A stretch of DNA of 64,000 bases from NCBI RefSeq assembly GCF_000688335.1, contig NZ_JHZX01000001.1, positions 930,001 to 994,000 of the forward strand. The letters run 5' to 3'. The notes beneath the pieces were generated by a model. That model searched no databases. It was given only the letters and a program-made list of their open reading frames with translations, and was not told the origin of the DNA. This DNA comes from Sediminibacter sp. Hel_I_10. Lineage in GTDB: Bacteria > Bacteroidota > Bacteroidia > Flavobacteriales > Flavobacteriaceae. A program made the position numbers and the translations under genes. Numbering within the stretch: position 1 is the first letter of the stretch; each line of letters begins with the position of its first letter. This document shows positions 40,441 through 50,416 of the stretch, piece by piece.

Positions 40441-42420
40441 TTAAGGTTCTTCCTTAATTTCAACTGTTCCTTCTGGAGCTGGAACATTAGGCTCATTGAG
40501 CTCTTTTTTAGCAAACGGACGCTTACCAAAAATCTTCTCTAGATTATCTTTAAAGATCACCTCTTTCTCAAGAAGCACTTCAGCCAACTGGGTTAACTTA
40601 TCTTTATTTTCCTCCAACAAAGCAATGGCACGTCTGTACTGATTTTCGATAATATCAGAAATTTCTTTATCAATAAGTTCAGCAGTTTGTTCACTATAAG
40701 GCTTCGAGAAATTATATTCTGACTGCCCACTAGAGTCGTAATAGGTCAAGTTACCAACCTTCTCACTAAGTCCATAAATAGTGACCATAGCTCTCGCTTG
40801 CTTAGTTACTTTTTCCAAATCGCTCAGAGCACCTGTTGAAATTTTATTGAAAATCACCTTTTCAGCGGCTCTACCACCAAGGGCAGCGCACATTTCATCC
40901 AACATTTGTTCTGGCCTTACGATCAATCTTTCTTCCGGCAAGTACCATGCTGCTCCTAGAGATTGTCCTCTTGGCACAATAGTGACTTTGACCAATGGTG
41001 CTGCATGTTCTAACATCCAACTTACAGTGGCATGACCAGCTTCATGAAACGCGATAGCTTTCTTTTCATCTTTAGTGATGATCTTATTTTTCTTTTCTAA
41101 ACCACCAACAATTCTGTCAACAGCATCTAGAAAGTCTTGTTTATCCACTGCAGCCTTACCTTTTCGTGCGGCAATTAATGCAGCTTCATTACAAACATTC
41201 GCTATATCAGCTCCAGAGAAACCTGGTGTTTGTTTAGCCAAAAATTCTATATCTAATTTTTCGGACTGTTTGATAGGTCTTAAATGCACTTCAAATATTT
41301 CTTCTCGTTCTCTTACATCTGGAAGATCCACAAAAATCTGTCTATCAAATCGTCCTGCACGCATTAACGCTTTATCTAAAACGTCTGCTCTGTTTGTAGC
41401 AGCTAGAACAATAACGTTTGTATTGGTTCCAAAACCATCCATCTCGGTCAAGAGTTGGTTTAATGTATTTTCTCTTTCGTCATTAGACCCTGAGAAGTTA
41501 CTTTTACCTCTGGCACGACCAATAGCATCAATCTCATCGATGAATATAATTGCCGGACTTTTTTCTTTAGCCTGCTTGAATAAATCCCGAACACGAGATG
41601 CACCAACACCAACAAACATTTCAACAAAGTCTGAACCAGATAATGAAAAGAAAGGCACTTTAGCCTCACCTGCAACAGCCTTAGCCAATAATGTTTTACC
41701 CGTACCTGGTTGACCAACTAATAATGCACCTTTAGGTATTTTACCACCTAATGAGGTATATTTATCAGGGTTTTTAAGAAAATCAACAATTTCTTGAACC
41801 TCTTCTTTTGCACCTTCTAAACCAGCAACATCCTTAAATGAGGTCTTTACATCTGTTTTTTCATCAAAAAGCTTGGCCTTAGATTTCCCAATATTGAAAA
41901 TCTGACCACCAGCACCACCTCCAGCACCGCCAGACATACGTTTCATTATAAAAATCCATACCGCAATAATTAAAACAAACGGTAATAAAGAAAAAATGAA
42001 ATTGCCCCAAACGTTTTCTTCAGACTTAAAAGAAACAGGAACGTTGATATCATTTTCAGATTTTATTTTATTGATCTCTTCTTGAAACAATTTTAAATCT
42101 CCAAACTCAAATACATAATTTGGTTGTGGAGACACAGAAGGTAAAATACCTGAAGGCGCTGAACTTTTGTGTACCTCTTTGCTCATAGCGTCTTTAGTTA
42201 AAAAGACTCGAGCTTCTCTATTGTTTACGATGTTTAACTTAGCCACATCGCCCTCTTTCATATAATCAAAAAATTCTGTAGGATTGATTTGTTTAGCAGA
42301 ACTACCGCCAAAACCTCCTGAGAATAATTGAATACCTAAAAATGCGACTATGACTAATCCATAAATCCAGTAAGGACTGAATTTTGGTTTTTTATTTAAA
42401 TTCTTATTGTCTTTTGCCAT
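40441..42420 (-). CDS. ftsH: ATP-dependent zinc metalloprotease FtsH
   Basis: Inner-membrane AAA+ protease that degrades misassembled membrane proteins and short-lived regulators. 659 residues: two N-terminal membrane helices (about 17-34 and 140-160) with a periplasmic domain between them. Walker A is GQPGTGKTLLAKA near 235, Walker B is IIFIDEIDAIGR near 292, the SRH arginines are in RAGRFDRQ, and the zinc site HEAGHATVSW is near 458. A Pro/Glu-rich tail (PNVPAPEGTVEIKEEP) ends the protein. It follows rsfS by 42 bases. Confidence 0.97.
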   Translation of the reverse strand: MAKDNKNLNKKPKFSPYWIYGLVIVAFLGIQLFSGGFGGSSAKQINPTEFFDYMKEGDVAKLNIVNNREARVFLTKDAMSKEVHKSSAPSGILPSVSPQPNYVFEFGDLKLFQEEINKIKSENDINVPVSFKSEENVWGNFIFSLLPFVLIIAVWIFIMKRMSGGAGGGAGGQIFNIGKSKAKLFDEKTDVKTSFKDVAGLEGAKEEVQEIVDFLKNPDKYTSLGGKIPKGALLVGQPGTGKTLLAKAVAGEAKVPFFSLSGSDFVEMFVGVGASRVRDLFKQAKEKSPAIIFIDEIDAIGRARGKSNFSGSNDERENTLNQLLTEMDGFGTNTNVIVLAATNRADVLDKALMRAGRFDRQIFVDLPDVREREEIFEVHLRPIKQSEKLDIEFLAKQTPGFSGADIANVCNEAALIAARKGKAAVDKQDFLDAVDRIVGGLEKKNKIITKDEKKAIAFHEAGHATVSWMLEHAAPLVKVTIVPRGQSLGAAWYLPEERLIVRPEQMLDEMCAALGGRAAEKVIFNKISTGALSDLEKVTKQARAMVTIYGLSEKVGNLTYYDSSGQSEYNFSKPYSEQTAELIDKEISDIIENQYRRAIALLEENKDKLTQLAEVLLEKEVIFKDNLEKIFGKRPFAKKELNEPNVPAPEGTVEIKEEP

Positions 42421-42427
42421 GCGTATC

Positions 42428-42443
42428 TATCACAACTGTGATA
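42428..42443. other. Short dyad between rsfS and ftsH
   Basis: TATCACA and TGTGATA form a 7-bp inverted repeat with a 2-base centre. It is too tight for a stable RNA loop, so a protein site is possible. It has the reverse half-site order of a CRP site. Confidence 0.25.
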
Positions 42444-42462
42444 AGCTTAATTATTAATAATT

Positions 42463-42834
42463 TTAGTAACTCGTTTCTATGACGGTTGTCTTGGCATCTC
42501 CCCAAAGACTCTCGATGTCATAGTACTCCCTAATATGTTTTTGAAAGACGTGGACAACTACATTGACATAGTCCATTAAAACCCACTCAGCATTGTCACT
42601 ACCTTCAACATGCCACGGGTTATCTTTGAGCTCTTTACTAACTCTTTTTTGAATGGAATTTACAATGGCATTTACCTGAGTGTTTGAAGTACCTTCGCAT
42701 ACCACGAAGTAATCACAGACAGTATTTTCGATTTCTCTTAAATCAAGAATTGCAATTTCTTTACCCTTTACATCTTCAATCCCAGCAATAACTGTTGTTA
42801 TAAGTTGGTCTGGAGTCGTATTTTTTTTCGCCAT
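42463..42834 (-). CDS. rsfS: Ribosomal silencing factor RsfS
   Basis: 123-residue protein that binds L14 on the large subunit and blocks subunit joining in starved cells. The family core is present: ENTVCDYFVVCEGTSNTQVN, HVEGSDNAEWVLMDYVNVVV and HVFQKHIREYYDIESLWGDA. It is divergent from birA with 96 bases between. TAACTTTG on the - strand at 42855-42862 could serve as its -7 element. Confidence 0.95.
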   Translation of the reverse strand: MAKKNTTPDQLITTVIAGIEDVKGKEIAILDLREIENTVCDYFVVCEGTSNTQVNAIVNSIQKRVSKELKDNPWHVEGSDNAEWVLMDYVNVVVHVFQKHIREYYDIESLWGDAKTTVIETSY

Positions 42835-42930
42835 TAAATTAATTTAAATTTGTGCAAAGTTATTGTTTTTTTGTGTTTTACCCGAGGTAAATTTTCATAA
42901 GAAAACTTTAATTTTTATGAAAGCATCACA

Positions 42931-43662
42931 ATGAACATAATCAAACTTAGTGCCATTGACTCTACAAACAGCTATTTACGTCAACTTCAGCTTAAAACCG
43001 CCATTGCGGATTTTACAGTTGTAGTTGCAGAAAAGCAAACTAATGGTCGAGGGCAAATGGGCACTATTTGGCAAACTCAAGCCCATAAAAACCTGACTGC
43101 AAGTATTTTTACAGATGTTTCTTGGCTTAATTTAGAGCGAAGCTTTTATATCAGTATGGCTACTTCTTTGGCCGTATTAGAAACTGTACAGCACTTCAAT
43201 TTAAGAAAATCAGCTATAAAATGGCCTAACGACATTATGGCAGATGGATTTAAAGTTGGAGGCGTACTCATAGAAAACATTATTAAAAAACAAAAACTTC
43301 AAGCTTCCATCATTGGTATAGGACTTAACGTCAACCAAACTGATTTTGAACATTTACCTCAAGCCTGCTCAATGAAATCTATTGCCGGAATACATTATGA
43401 TTTAGATGAAATTCTAAATCTATTAGTAAGCCATTTAAAGCAACAAATGGCACGTTTAAAACGGATGCACTTTAACGCTATAATGCAAGATTATGAATCT
43501 CATCTTTTTAGAAAAAACAAACCTTCCACCTTTGAAAATATAAAGGGTGAGCGTTTTTCTGGATTTATCAATGGAATATCTTCTACTGGAAAACTCAAAG
43601 TTCTACTAGAAGATGAGATTATAAAAGAGTTTGATCTCAAACAAATCAAACTCTTATATTAA
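42931..43662 (+). CDS. birA: Biotin--[acetyl-CoA-carboxylase] ligase
   Basis: Activates biotin to biotinyl-5'-AMP and attaches it to the carboxyl carrier protein of acetyl-CoA carboxylase. 243 residues. The biotin-adenylate loop is GRGQMGTIWQTQ near residue 38, and the core has AIKWPNDIMADGFKVGGVLI near 97. A small C-terminal SH3-like domain ends the protein. There is no N-terminal DNA-binding domain, so it does not act as a repressor. Its stop codon overlaps the stop of the convergent SRPBCC gene by 3 bases. Confidence 0.95.
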   Translation: MNIIKLSAIDSTNSYLRQLQLKTAIADFTVVVAEKQTNGRGQMGTIWQTQAHKNLTASIFTDVSWLNLERSFYISMATSLAVLETVQHFNLRKSAIKWPNDIMADGFKVGGVLIENIIKKQKLQASIIGIGLNVNQTDFEHLPQACSMKSIAGIHYDLDEILNLLVSHLKQQMARLKRMHFNAIMQDYESHLFRKNKPSTFENIKGERFSGFINGISSTGKLKVLLEDEIIKEFDLKQIKLLY

Positions 43663-44054
43663 ACTTCTTGAGGCATTTTGGTAACCAAGGTCTCAATAAA
43701 TTTCTGAATAGGACTTTTGATCATCATTCCCATCATAGCATTAAATTCTCCTTCAAAGGTGAGTTTAACTTCACTAGACGACTCGGTTACTTGATCAATA
43801 TCTGCTATCAAAGCGAAGTCTAATTTGCCTCCCGCTGCGCCTAAAACTATTTTAGAATTAGGAACGGCCTCTTTCTTTTTAAGAACAATTTCTGGCATTC
43901 CCTTTAAGGCGAACAAAAATTTATCGTTTTCCAAAACCTCAAATTTGCTAATGTTCTCTGGCATTAACTTTTCAAAGTTCTTAACGTCTGACAAAAAATC
44001 AAATGTTTCTTGTTGACTTTTAGGTATTGTGGTTCTTGATGATTCTAATTTCAT
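43659..44054 (-). CDS. SRPBCC (START-like) family protein
   Basis: 131-residue cytoplasmic protein with the helix-grip layout of polyketide cyclase/START-like proteins: SQQETFDFLSDVKNFEKLMP near the N-terminus, then strands up to EVKLTFEGEFNAMMGMMIKS and a long C-terminal helix (QKFIETLVTKM). No catalytic residues can be assigned, so it probably binds a hydrophobic ligand or lipid. It lies 24 bases after pyrE and is likely co-transcribed with it, an arrangement I also recall from other flavobacteria. Confidence 0.85.
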   Translation of the reverse strand: MKLESSRTTIPKSQQETFDFLSDVKNFEKLMPENISKFEVLENDKFLFALKGMPEIVLKKKEAVPNSKIVLGAAGGKLDFALIADIDQVTESSSEVKLTFEGEFNAMMGMMIKSPIQKFIETLVTKMPQEV

Positions 44055-44078
44055 AAGGTATAAGTTGTAAACTTCGAT

Positions 44079-44732
44079 TTAGTGTGATGGTATGCCCTTC
44101 CACTCGCTAGGATTGGAATTCCAAAGAGACAACACCTGTTGTTCCTTTTTATTAATATACATGGTTTCCATCGCTTGCTCTAAAAGGTTCTCGTAATTAC
44201 TCAAGGTATAAAGGTCTACATGCGCTTCATCAAAATTAGATTTGGCAACCTCAAAGCCATAAGAAAAGATAGCCACCATACCTTTAACGTGTACATTGGC
44301 TTCTTTGAGTGCCTTAACCGCATTTAAGCTGCTTTTCCCTGTACTAATTAAATCTTCTACAACAACAACGTGCTGACCAGATTCAATAAAACCTTCTATT
44401 TGATTTTGTCTGCCATGAGATTTCGCCTCGGGGCGAACATACACAAAAGGTAACCCTAAATATTCTGCAACCAAGATACCAATACCAATAGCTCCTGTAG
44501 CCACTCCTGCTATAACATCTACCTTGCCATAATGCGCTTGGATGTGTTTTGCCATGGTGTCTCTAATATAATTTCTTATTGGCGGATAAGACAATACTAT
44601 ACGATTGTCACAATAAATTGGGGAAGTCCAGCCAGATGCCCATGTAAAAGGATCGTTGGGCTGAAGCTTTATAGCATTAACTTGTAATAAAAGTTCTGCT
44701 GTTTTTTTTGCGGTTTCTTTGTCGAAAATCAT
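44079..44732 (-). CDS. pyrE: Orotate phosphoribosyltransferase
   Basis: Adds ribose 5-phosphate from PRPP to orotate to make OMP in pyrimidine synthesis. 217 residues. The PRPP-binding loop is VVVVEDLISTGKSSLNAV near residue 118, WASGWTSPIYCDNR near 30 belongs to the orotate site, and RPEAKSHGRQNQIEG is the mobile catalytic loop. It is transcribed with the SRPBCC gene. Confidence 0.96.
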   Translation of the reverse strand: MIFDKETAKKTAELLLQVNAIKLQPNDPFTWASGWTSPIYCDNRIVLSYPPIRNYIRDTMAKHIQAHYGKVDVIAGVATGAIGIGILVAEYLGLPFVYVRPEAKSHGRQNQIEGFIESGQHVVVVEDLISTGKSSLNAVKALKEANVHVKGMVAIFSYGFEVAKSNFDEAHVDLYTLSNYENLLEQAMETMYINKKEQQVLSLWNSNPSEWKGIPSH

Positions 44733-44847
44733 AAAACAAAATTACGATTTTTTAACAATAGGGAATTTTAAATCGTTAAAAATTTAATTTATCGAATGAC
44801 GCCGACCTATTTTAAATTAATACTTTTACACGGTAAAAAATTAGAAA

Positions 44848-45441
44848 ATGTCCCGAACGTATCAGGTTTTTGTAAACGACAAGCCCATTATACTCACCAC
44901 TGCTGTTGAGAAAGAAGACGGTTTTAAGAATTACTTACTTTCTAAAGTGCGTATTCGTAAAGTCATCAAGACACTTAATAAGACCGATTTACCTAAAGTT
45001 CACTTGATAGGAAAAAAGGAAGAGACGCTTTTAAAAAAGTTTTTAAAGAAACTACCCAATGTTATTGCGGGTGGAGGAAAGGTCTATAACAGCAAAGGCG
45101 AAATATTATTTATCTACAGAAATGATAAGTGGGATTTACCTAAAGGAAAGACTGAAAAAAAAGAGAGTATAGAAGAAACGGCATTGCGCGAAGTTGAAGA
45201 AGAAACTGGCGTTAAGCATCTTGAAATCGTGAAACCCTTAGACACCACCTATCACATCTTTAAGCGCAATGGCAAATATAGAATCAAGATAACCTATTGG
45301 TTTGAAATGCGATCGTCTTACGAAGGAAAACTTAATCCCGAACAAAGTGAAGGCATTACAAAGGTTAAATGGCTATCTGAGGAAGAGAGTAAAGCTGCTT
45401 TAGAAAACAGTTATGCCAATATTAGAGGTTTAATTGAGTAA
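44848..45441 (+). CDS. NUDIX hydrolase
   Basis: 197 residues. The Nudix box GKTEKKESIEETALREVEEE (followed by TGV) is complete near residue 105 and would bind the metal for cleavage of a nucleoside diphosphate-linked substrate. An N-terminal extension of about 75 residues (DKPIILTTAVEKEDGF, KVHLIGKKEETLLKKFLKKL) precedes it and is unlike the short MutT form. The substrate cannot be told. It stands alone and is followed by 350 bases with no intact gene. Confidence 0.88.
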   Translation: MSRTYQVFVNDKPIILTTAVEKEDGFKNYLLSKVRIRKVIKTLNKTDLPKVHLIGKKEETLLKKFLKKLPNVIAGGGKVYNSKGEILFIYRNDKWDLPKGKTEKKESIEETALREVEEETGVKHLEIVKPLDTTYHIFKRNGKYRIKITYWFEMRSSYEGKLNPEQSEGITKVKWLSEEESKAALENSYANIRGLIE

Positions 45442-45720
45442 GTCGCTGTAGAGCAGATCAATTTCTAAATCTCATACAAAAATTACATTACTTGCCGTTT
45501 CCATCTAAAAATCAAGCATATACATTTATAAAATCTTCTTGATTTTCAAAATTAATTAATTGCTTAAAAGACTGATATTTAATATTCCATAAGTTAAAAT
45601 ATCGTTTAAACGCAAATTTATTCGATAAATAGCATCTTTTTCTTGGTTTTTAGGAATGTATGTCTTACTTTTATTAAACCATGTTAGTCCTTATTGTCAG
45701 TGCGCCATATATCTGATGAT
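45442..45720. other. Gene-free region after the NUDIX gene, possible degraded frame
   Basis: No intact gene. On the - strand about 45 codons are open with plausible composition (FNKSKTYIPKNQEKDAIYRI onward), then a shifted frame continues KYQSFKQLINFENQEDFINV before a stop. This may be the remnant of a gene or chance in AT-rich DNA. Confidence 0.25.
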
Positions 45721-45761
45721 AAAAAAACGAAAAGGATGCAACCTTAGTTACATCCTTTTTT
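45721..45761 (-). terminator. Intrinsic terminator of the MsbA-like gene
   Basis: On the - strand AAAAGGATGTAAC pairs with GTTGCATCCTTTT through one G-U wobble and is followed by a T-rich run. The wobble only works on the - strand. Confidence 0.85.
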
Positions 45762-45793
45762 GATTTTAAAACCTTTATCTTCTTTAGCCACAC

Positions 45794-47620
45794 CTACTCA
45801 AAACTCTGCATGTCTACTAGTTTTTTATAAACACCACTCTTAGCCAATAATTGATCGTGAGTGCCTTGTTCTGCAATTTCGCCTTTGTGCATCACTATAA
45901 TCTCATCTGCCTTTTGAATAGTAGATAATCTATGGGCAATTACAATAGATGTTCTATTTTTCATCATATTTTCTAAGGCATCTTGAACCAATCTTTCGCT
46001 TTCTGTATCTAAAGCTGAAGTCGCCTCATCCAATATCATGATAGGAGGATTCTTAAGTACAGCTCTTGCAATACTTAAGCGTTGTTTTTGCCCGCCAGAT
46101 AATTTGCCTCCAGAGTCGCCAATATTTGTATCAATACCCTTAGGAAGGGACTTCACGAACTCCCAAGCATTTGCAATCTTCAGGGCATTAATCACATCTT
46201 CATCAGATGCATCTACTTTACCTATTAAAATATTGTTTTTAACCGTTTCATTAAATAGAATAGAATCTTGCGTTACCAATCCCATCATACTGCGAAGCGA
46301 ATGCTTAGTCATATCCCGAATATCAACGCCATCTATAGCAATTTGGCCGTCATTAACATCATAAAATCGGGTTACAAGATTAGCTATTGTGGATTTACCA
46401 CTACCCGATTGCCCGACTAGCGCTACACTTTTGCCTTTAGGAACTTTCATACTGAAGTTCTTAAGCACCAAATCATCCTCATATTTAAATGAGATATTTT
46501 TAAGTTCTATTTCAGAATTAAAATCCGTTTTGACCAAAGCATTAGTTTTGTCTTCTAGAACATTATCTGTTTCTAAAATTTCCAGGATACGATCGGCTGC
46601 GGCATTACCTGATTTCACTTTATAACTGGCCTTACTAATCGCTTTGGCCGGCGTAAGTATTTGATAGGACAAGGCCATATAGCCAATAAATGCACCACCA
46701 GATAACGTCTGCTCCACCATCACCATATTGCCGCCATACCATAGTAGAGCCGCAATAGTAGCAATACCCAGAAACTCGCTGGTTGGTGAAGCTAAGTTTT
46801 CCCGATTCATTAAGGTGTTTGAAAACTCGTAATAACGATTTGTAGAGTCTTGGAATTTACCATAAAATCTTTTTTCAGAATTGAAGCCCTTTATCACTTT
46901 CAATCCCGCTAAGGTCTCTTCTACTGTAGAAAGAAAAACGCCCTGTTCCCTTTGAACCTTACCTGACTTTCTCTTAAGACTTTTACCAATCAAAGAAATG
47001 ACGAATCCTGCAACGGGAATAAAAAGAAACACAAAAATGGTTAGCTTAGTCGAGATTATAAACATGGTAATTATGGCAAAAACAATTGTTAAGGGCTCTT
47101 TAACAATAAGCTCTAAAACCGAAAGCATCGAATTTTTCACTTCAGCCACATCACCAGAAATTCTCGCTATAATATCACCTTTCTTTTTTTCAGAATAATA
47201 AGATATCGGCAGCGTAACAACCTTGAGATACATTTCATCTCTGATATCCCTCAAAACACCATTACGCAAAAAAGTAATAAAAAAGAGACCGAGATAATTA
47301 AAGACATTTTTCAACAGAAACATACTTATGATCAAAATGATCATGTACAATAATGCTTGTTGAGGCCCTTTATTTAAAGTAGTCGTGGTTACAACGAAGT
47401 TTAGATAATTTTCAACAAAATTCGTAATGTCATGAATACCACCATATAATGGTTCTTCATAAACCTTTTCACTCTCGCCAAATAACACATTGATCATTGG
47501 CATCAGGGATACCATTGCCAAAGTGCTAAACAAGGCGTAAAACACGTTACAGATGATATTTAAAATCGCATACCGTTTGTAAGGTAATATAAACCTTGAA
47601 AGCTTTTTTATATAATCCAT
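45794..47620 (-). CDS. ABC exporter, fused permease and ATPase (MsbA-like)
   Basis: 608 residues: six membrane helices over about 1-330, then an ATPase with Walker A GQSGSGKSTIANLV near 395, signature KLSGGQKQRLSIARAV, Walker B PIMILDEATSALD and the switch His in IVIAHRLSTI. The MsbA/lipid A exporter subfamily is the best fit, but many peptide and lipid exporters look the same. Its last base is shared with the first base of the phosphosugar mutase gene, so both are transcribed together. Confidence 0.88.
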   Translation of the reverse strand: MDYIKKLSRFILPYKRYAILNIICNVFYALFSTLAMVSLMPMINVLFGESEKVYEEPLYGGIHDITNFVENYLNFVVTTTTLNKGPQQALLYMIILIISMFLLKNVFNYLGLFFITFLRNGVLRDIRDEMYLKVVTLPISYYSEKKKGDIIARISGDVAEVKNSMLSVLELIVKEPLTIVFAIITMFIISTKLTIFVFLFIPVAGFVISLIGKSLKRKSGKVQREQGVFLSTVEETLAGLKVIKGFNSEKRFYGKFQDSTNRYYEFSNTLMNRENLASPTSEFLGIATIAALLWYGGNMVMVEQTLSGGAFIGYMALSYQILTPAKAISKASYKVKSGNAAADRILEILETDNVLEDKTNALVKTDFNSEIELKNISFKYEDDLVLKNFSMKVPKGKSVALVGQSGSGKSTIANLVTRFYDVNDGQIAIDGVDIRDMTKHSLRSMMGLVTQDSILFNETVKNNILIGKVDASDEDVINALKIANAWEFVKSLPKGIDTNIGDSGGKLSGGQKQRLSIARAVLKNPPIMILDEATSALDTESERLVQDALENMMKNRTSIVIAHRLSTIQKADEIIVMHKGEIAEQGTHDQLLAKSGVYKKLVDMQSFE

Positions 47621-49350
47621 TAACCGAGTTTCATGTCTTTTAGGATAGCATCAATTCTATCTTCGAGTTGTGCGTCAACCTTTTTAAAGTCTTCAGCAGT
47701 AGCTAGTTTATCATTAACGCTGATGTAAAATTTGATTTTAGGCTCTGTACCACTAGGTCGTAAAGCAATCTTACTTCCATCTTCAGTATAATAAATTAAA
47801 ACGTTTGATTTTGGAATGTTGATGACGTGTTCTTTAATATTCAAGATATCTTTTTCAACCGATAATTGATAATCCTCAATCTTGATCACTTTTGAACCAT
47901 TAATCTCTTTTGGTGGATTTTCTCGAGCATCAACCATCATTTGTTTGATCTCTTCTGCTCCTTCAATGCCTTTTTTAGTTAGTGACACCAGTCGTTCTTT
48001 ATAAAAACCATGCGCCACATATAAGTCGATAAGCTCTTGGTACATAGTTACCCCTTTCGCTTTTGCCTGAGCTGCAATTTCACAAGCCAACAAGGTTGAT
48101 GTTACAGCATCCTTATCGCGAACAAAGTCTCCTACCATATATCCAAAACTCTCTTCCCCTCCGCCAATAAAATCCATTTGCGGAAAATCTTCAATCATTT
48201 TAGCGATCCATTTAAACCCTGTAAGACCTATTTTGCAGTCTACACCATAAGCCTTTGTCAAAACAGGTAACATTGGCGTAGACACGATGGTAGTCCCTAC
48301 AAATTGGTCTCCATTTATTTTTTTGGCAGACTTCCATTGTTTCAATAGAAAATCTGTCATTAATAACATCGTTTGGTTTCCGTTAAGAATGACCAACTCA
48401 TTATTTAAGTTTCTTACTACAACACCAAGGCGATCACAGTCAGGATCGGTACCAATAACAATATCTCCTTTGACCTTTGCCGCTAATTCAATTGCCATTT
48501 TAAGTGCTTCTGGCTCTTCTGGATTTGGAGATTGTACTGTAGGAAAGTCGCCGTTGGGTTCTCTCTGCTCCTCTACAATATGTACTTTGGTATAACCAGC
48601 TTGCTCTAGTGTTTGAGGTATGGCAGTAATAGACGTCCCATGAAGAGATGTAAATACAATATTCAAATCTTCCTTAGCTTCTTTAGGCGTATTGAAACTT
48701 CCGTTTTTAACGGAATTATCTACAAAGACATCATCAACAGCTTTACCCACATATTCTATCAAGTCGTCATTAGCATCAAATTTGATTTGGGCATAATCAA
48801 GTGCGTTGATTTCTGAAATAATTTCGGCATCTTGTGGTGGCACTAACTGCCCGCCATCTTGCCAATACACTTTATAACCGTTGTACTCTGGAGGATTGTG
48901 CGAAGCCGTTAATACAATTCCGCAATGACAGTTTAAATGCTTTACGGCAAAAGATAATTCTGGAGTAGGACGTAAATCTTCAAATAAATACACTTTAATG
49001 CCATTTGCCGAAAACACATCTGCAACCACCTTTGCCAAGGATTTACTGTTGTGTCTGCAATCGAACGCAATGGCTACTCTTAAAGTTTCCGAAGGAAATT
49101 GTTCTTTAAGATAATTACTTAAACCTTGGGTGTTTTTGCCTAAGGTGTACTTATTGATACGGTTTGTACCAACGCCCATGACGCCTCTCATACCGCCCGT
49201 ACCAAAATCTAGATTTTGGTAAAAGCTTTCTTTTAACTCTTTAGGATTGCTTTCCTGAAGTTGCTTTATCCTATTGTGTGTATGCTCATCAAAAACTGGA
49301 GTTAACCAATTATCAATGCGTTTTTGAATTTGTGATTCTAATGTTGACAT
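47620..49350 (-). CDS. Phosphosugar mutase (phosphoglucomutase/phosphomannomutase)
   Basis: Interconverts hexose 1- and 6-phosphates. 576 residues, the longer PgcA-type. The active serine is in [20 protein letters not shown] near residue 145, the magnesium loop is [12 protein letters not shown] near 303, the sugar-specificity loop is [13 protein letters not shown], and the phosphate-binding loop is [15 protein letters not shown] near 545. It would supply glucose 1-phosphate or mannose 1-phosphate for cell-surface glycans and storage sugars. It overlaps the exporter gene by 1 base and is preceded by a GT2. Confidence 0.93.
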   Translation of the reverse strand: MSTLESQIQKRIDNWLTPVFDEHTHNRIKQLQESNPKELKESFYQNLDFGTGGMRGVMGVGTNRINKYTLGKNTQGLSNYLKEQFPSETLRVAIAFDCRHNSKSLAKVVADVFSANGIKVYLFEDLRPTPELSFAVKHLNCHCGIVLTASHNPPEYNGYKVYWQDGGQLVPPQDAEIISEINALDYAQIKFDANDDLIEYVGKAVDDVFVDNSVKNGSFNTPKEAKEDLNIVFTSLHGTSITAIPQTLEQAGYTKVHIVEEQREPNGDFPTVQSPNPEEPEALKMAIELAAKVKGDIVIGTDPDCDRLGVVVRNLNNELVILNGNQTMLLMTDFLLKQWKSAKKINGDQFVGTTIVSTPMLPVLTKAYGVDCKIGLTGFKWIAKMIEDFPQMDFIGGGEESFGYMVGDFVRDKDAVTSTLLACEIAAQAKAKGVTMYQELIDLYVAHGFYKERLVSLTKKGIEGAEEIKQMMVDARENPPKEINGSKVIKIEDYQLSVEKDILNIKEHVINIPKSNVLIYYTEDGSKIALRPSGTEPKIKFYISVNDKLATAEDFKKVDAQLEDRIDAILKDMKLG

Positions 49351-49410
49351 AATATTAGTATTGTATTATAAAAGTACGTAAATCCATATTTTTATTATGA
49401 TAAGGAGGTG

Positions 49411-50373
49411 TTAATTCAAATTGGAATGAAAATTAAGCTCCTGCCCTATAAGATATCTTTTTTCATTGCGTTTGGTGCGCAAAATGATTTCTCCCAGAAA
49501 TCCCGCGACAAAAAATTGCGTACCAATAATCATTGTAGAAAGTGCAATATAAAATTGTGGACGTTGCGTAATCAAGCGACCAGTTGGGTTTAGAAACAAC
49601 TTATCTACGCCTAAATAAAGCGAAAAACCAAAACCAATGGCAAACATGATCACTCCAAGGGCTCCGAATAAATGCATGGGACGCTTGCCAAATCTTGAGA
49701 TAAACCAAATGGTAATTAAATCGAGAAATCCCTTAACAAATCGGTCCATTCCAAATTTTGTCTCACCATATTTTCTAGCCTGATGTTGAACAACTTTTTC
49801 TCCAATCTTTATGAAGCCCGCATTTTTTGCTAATACCGGAATATAGCGGTGCATTTCTCCGTTAACGTCAATATTCTTAACCACATTTCTATTGTAGGCC
49901 TTGAGACCACAGTTGAAATCATTAAGTGTTACTCCCGATGTTTTTCGGGCTGCCCAATTAAAGAGTTTAGACGGAAGATTTTTGGACAAAAATGAATCGT
50001 ATCGTTTCTTTTTCCATCCAGAAACAAGATCAAATTTCTCAACAATAATCATATGGTAAAGCTCTGGAATCTCTTCTGGATTATCTTGTAAATCGGCATC
50101 CATTGTGATGACTACATCCCCTTCTGCTTTTTCAAAGCCCGCATGTAATGCTTGTGATTTTCCGAAGTTCTTGATAAACCGAATTCCTTTGACATTCTCA
50201 TTTTTATGGGAAAGTTGCATAATGATAGACCAAGAATCGTCAGTACTGCCATCATCAATAAAAATGACCTCATAAGAAAAACGATTGGCTTGCATGACTT
50301 TAGCAATCCAATCGCGTAATTCTATAAGTGACTCCTGTTCGTTAAGTAGTGGTATGACTACTGATATGTTCAT
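49411..50373 (-). CDS. Glycosyltransferase family 2 with C-terminal membrane helices
   Basis: 320 residues. The nucleotide-sugar motif FIDDGSTDDSW is near residue 40 and DADLQDNPEEIP near 92, with the GT2 acceptor segment near 150 (NDFNCGLKAYNR). Two membrane helices at about 230-255 and 268-290 give the GtrB/ArnC/DPM1-like layout, which uses undecaprenyl phosphate as acceptor. It may make a polyprenyl-phosphate sugar donor. It is the gene upstream of the phosphosugar mutase in the same orientation. Confidence 0.9.
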   Translation of the reverse strand: MNISVVIPLLNEQESLIELRDWIAKVMQANRFSYEVIFIDDGSTDDSWSIIMQLSHKNENVKGIRFIKNFGKSQALHAGFEKAEGDVVITMDADLQDNPEEIPELYHMIIVEKFDLVSGWKKKRYDSFLSKNLPSKLFNWAARKTSGVTLNDFNCGLKAYNRNVVKNIDVNGEMHRYIPVLAKNAGFIKIGEKVVQHQARKYGETKFGMDRFVKGFLDLITIWFISRFGKRPMHLFGALGVIMFAIGFGFSLYLGVDKLFLNPTGRLITQRPQFYIALSTMIIGTQFFVAGFLGEIILRTKRNEKRYLIGQELNFHSNLN

Positions 50374-50416
50374 GCAATCGCTTTGATGTTATAAACATCA
50401 AAAATACTGAAATTAT

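Noticed and set aside
41075-41713. Long + strand open frame (212 codons) opposite ftsH
   Set aside because: It is a shadow of the conserved AAA+ and zinc-protease coding sequence on the - strand, has no start context, and the encoded residues are Ser/Ile-rich without motifs.
42845-42852. TAAATTTG as a promoter for birA
   Set aside because: It matches the -7 consensus, but no TTTG lies at the right spacing and the leader would be nearly 80 bases. It is kept only as a possibility.
44737-44744. TAATTTTG on the - strand next to pyrE as a -7 element
   Set aside because: It is only 5 bases from the start codon, which would leave no leader, and there is no -33 at the right distance.
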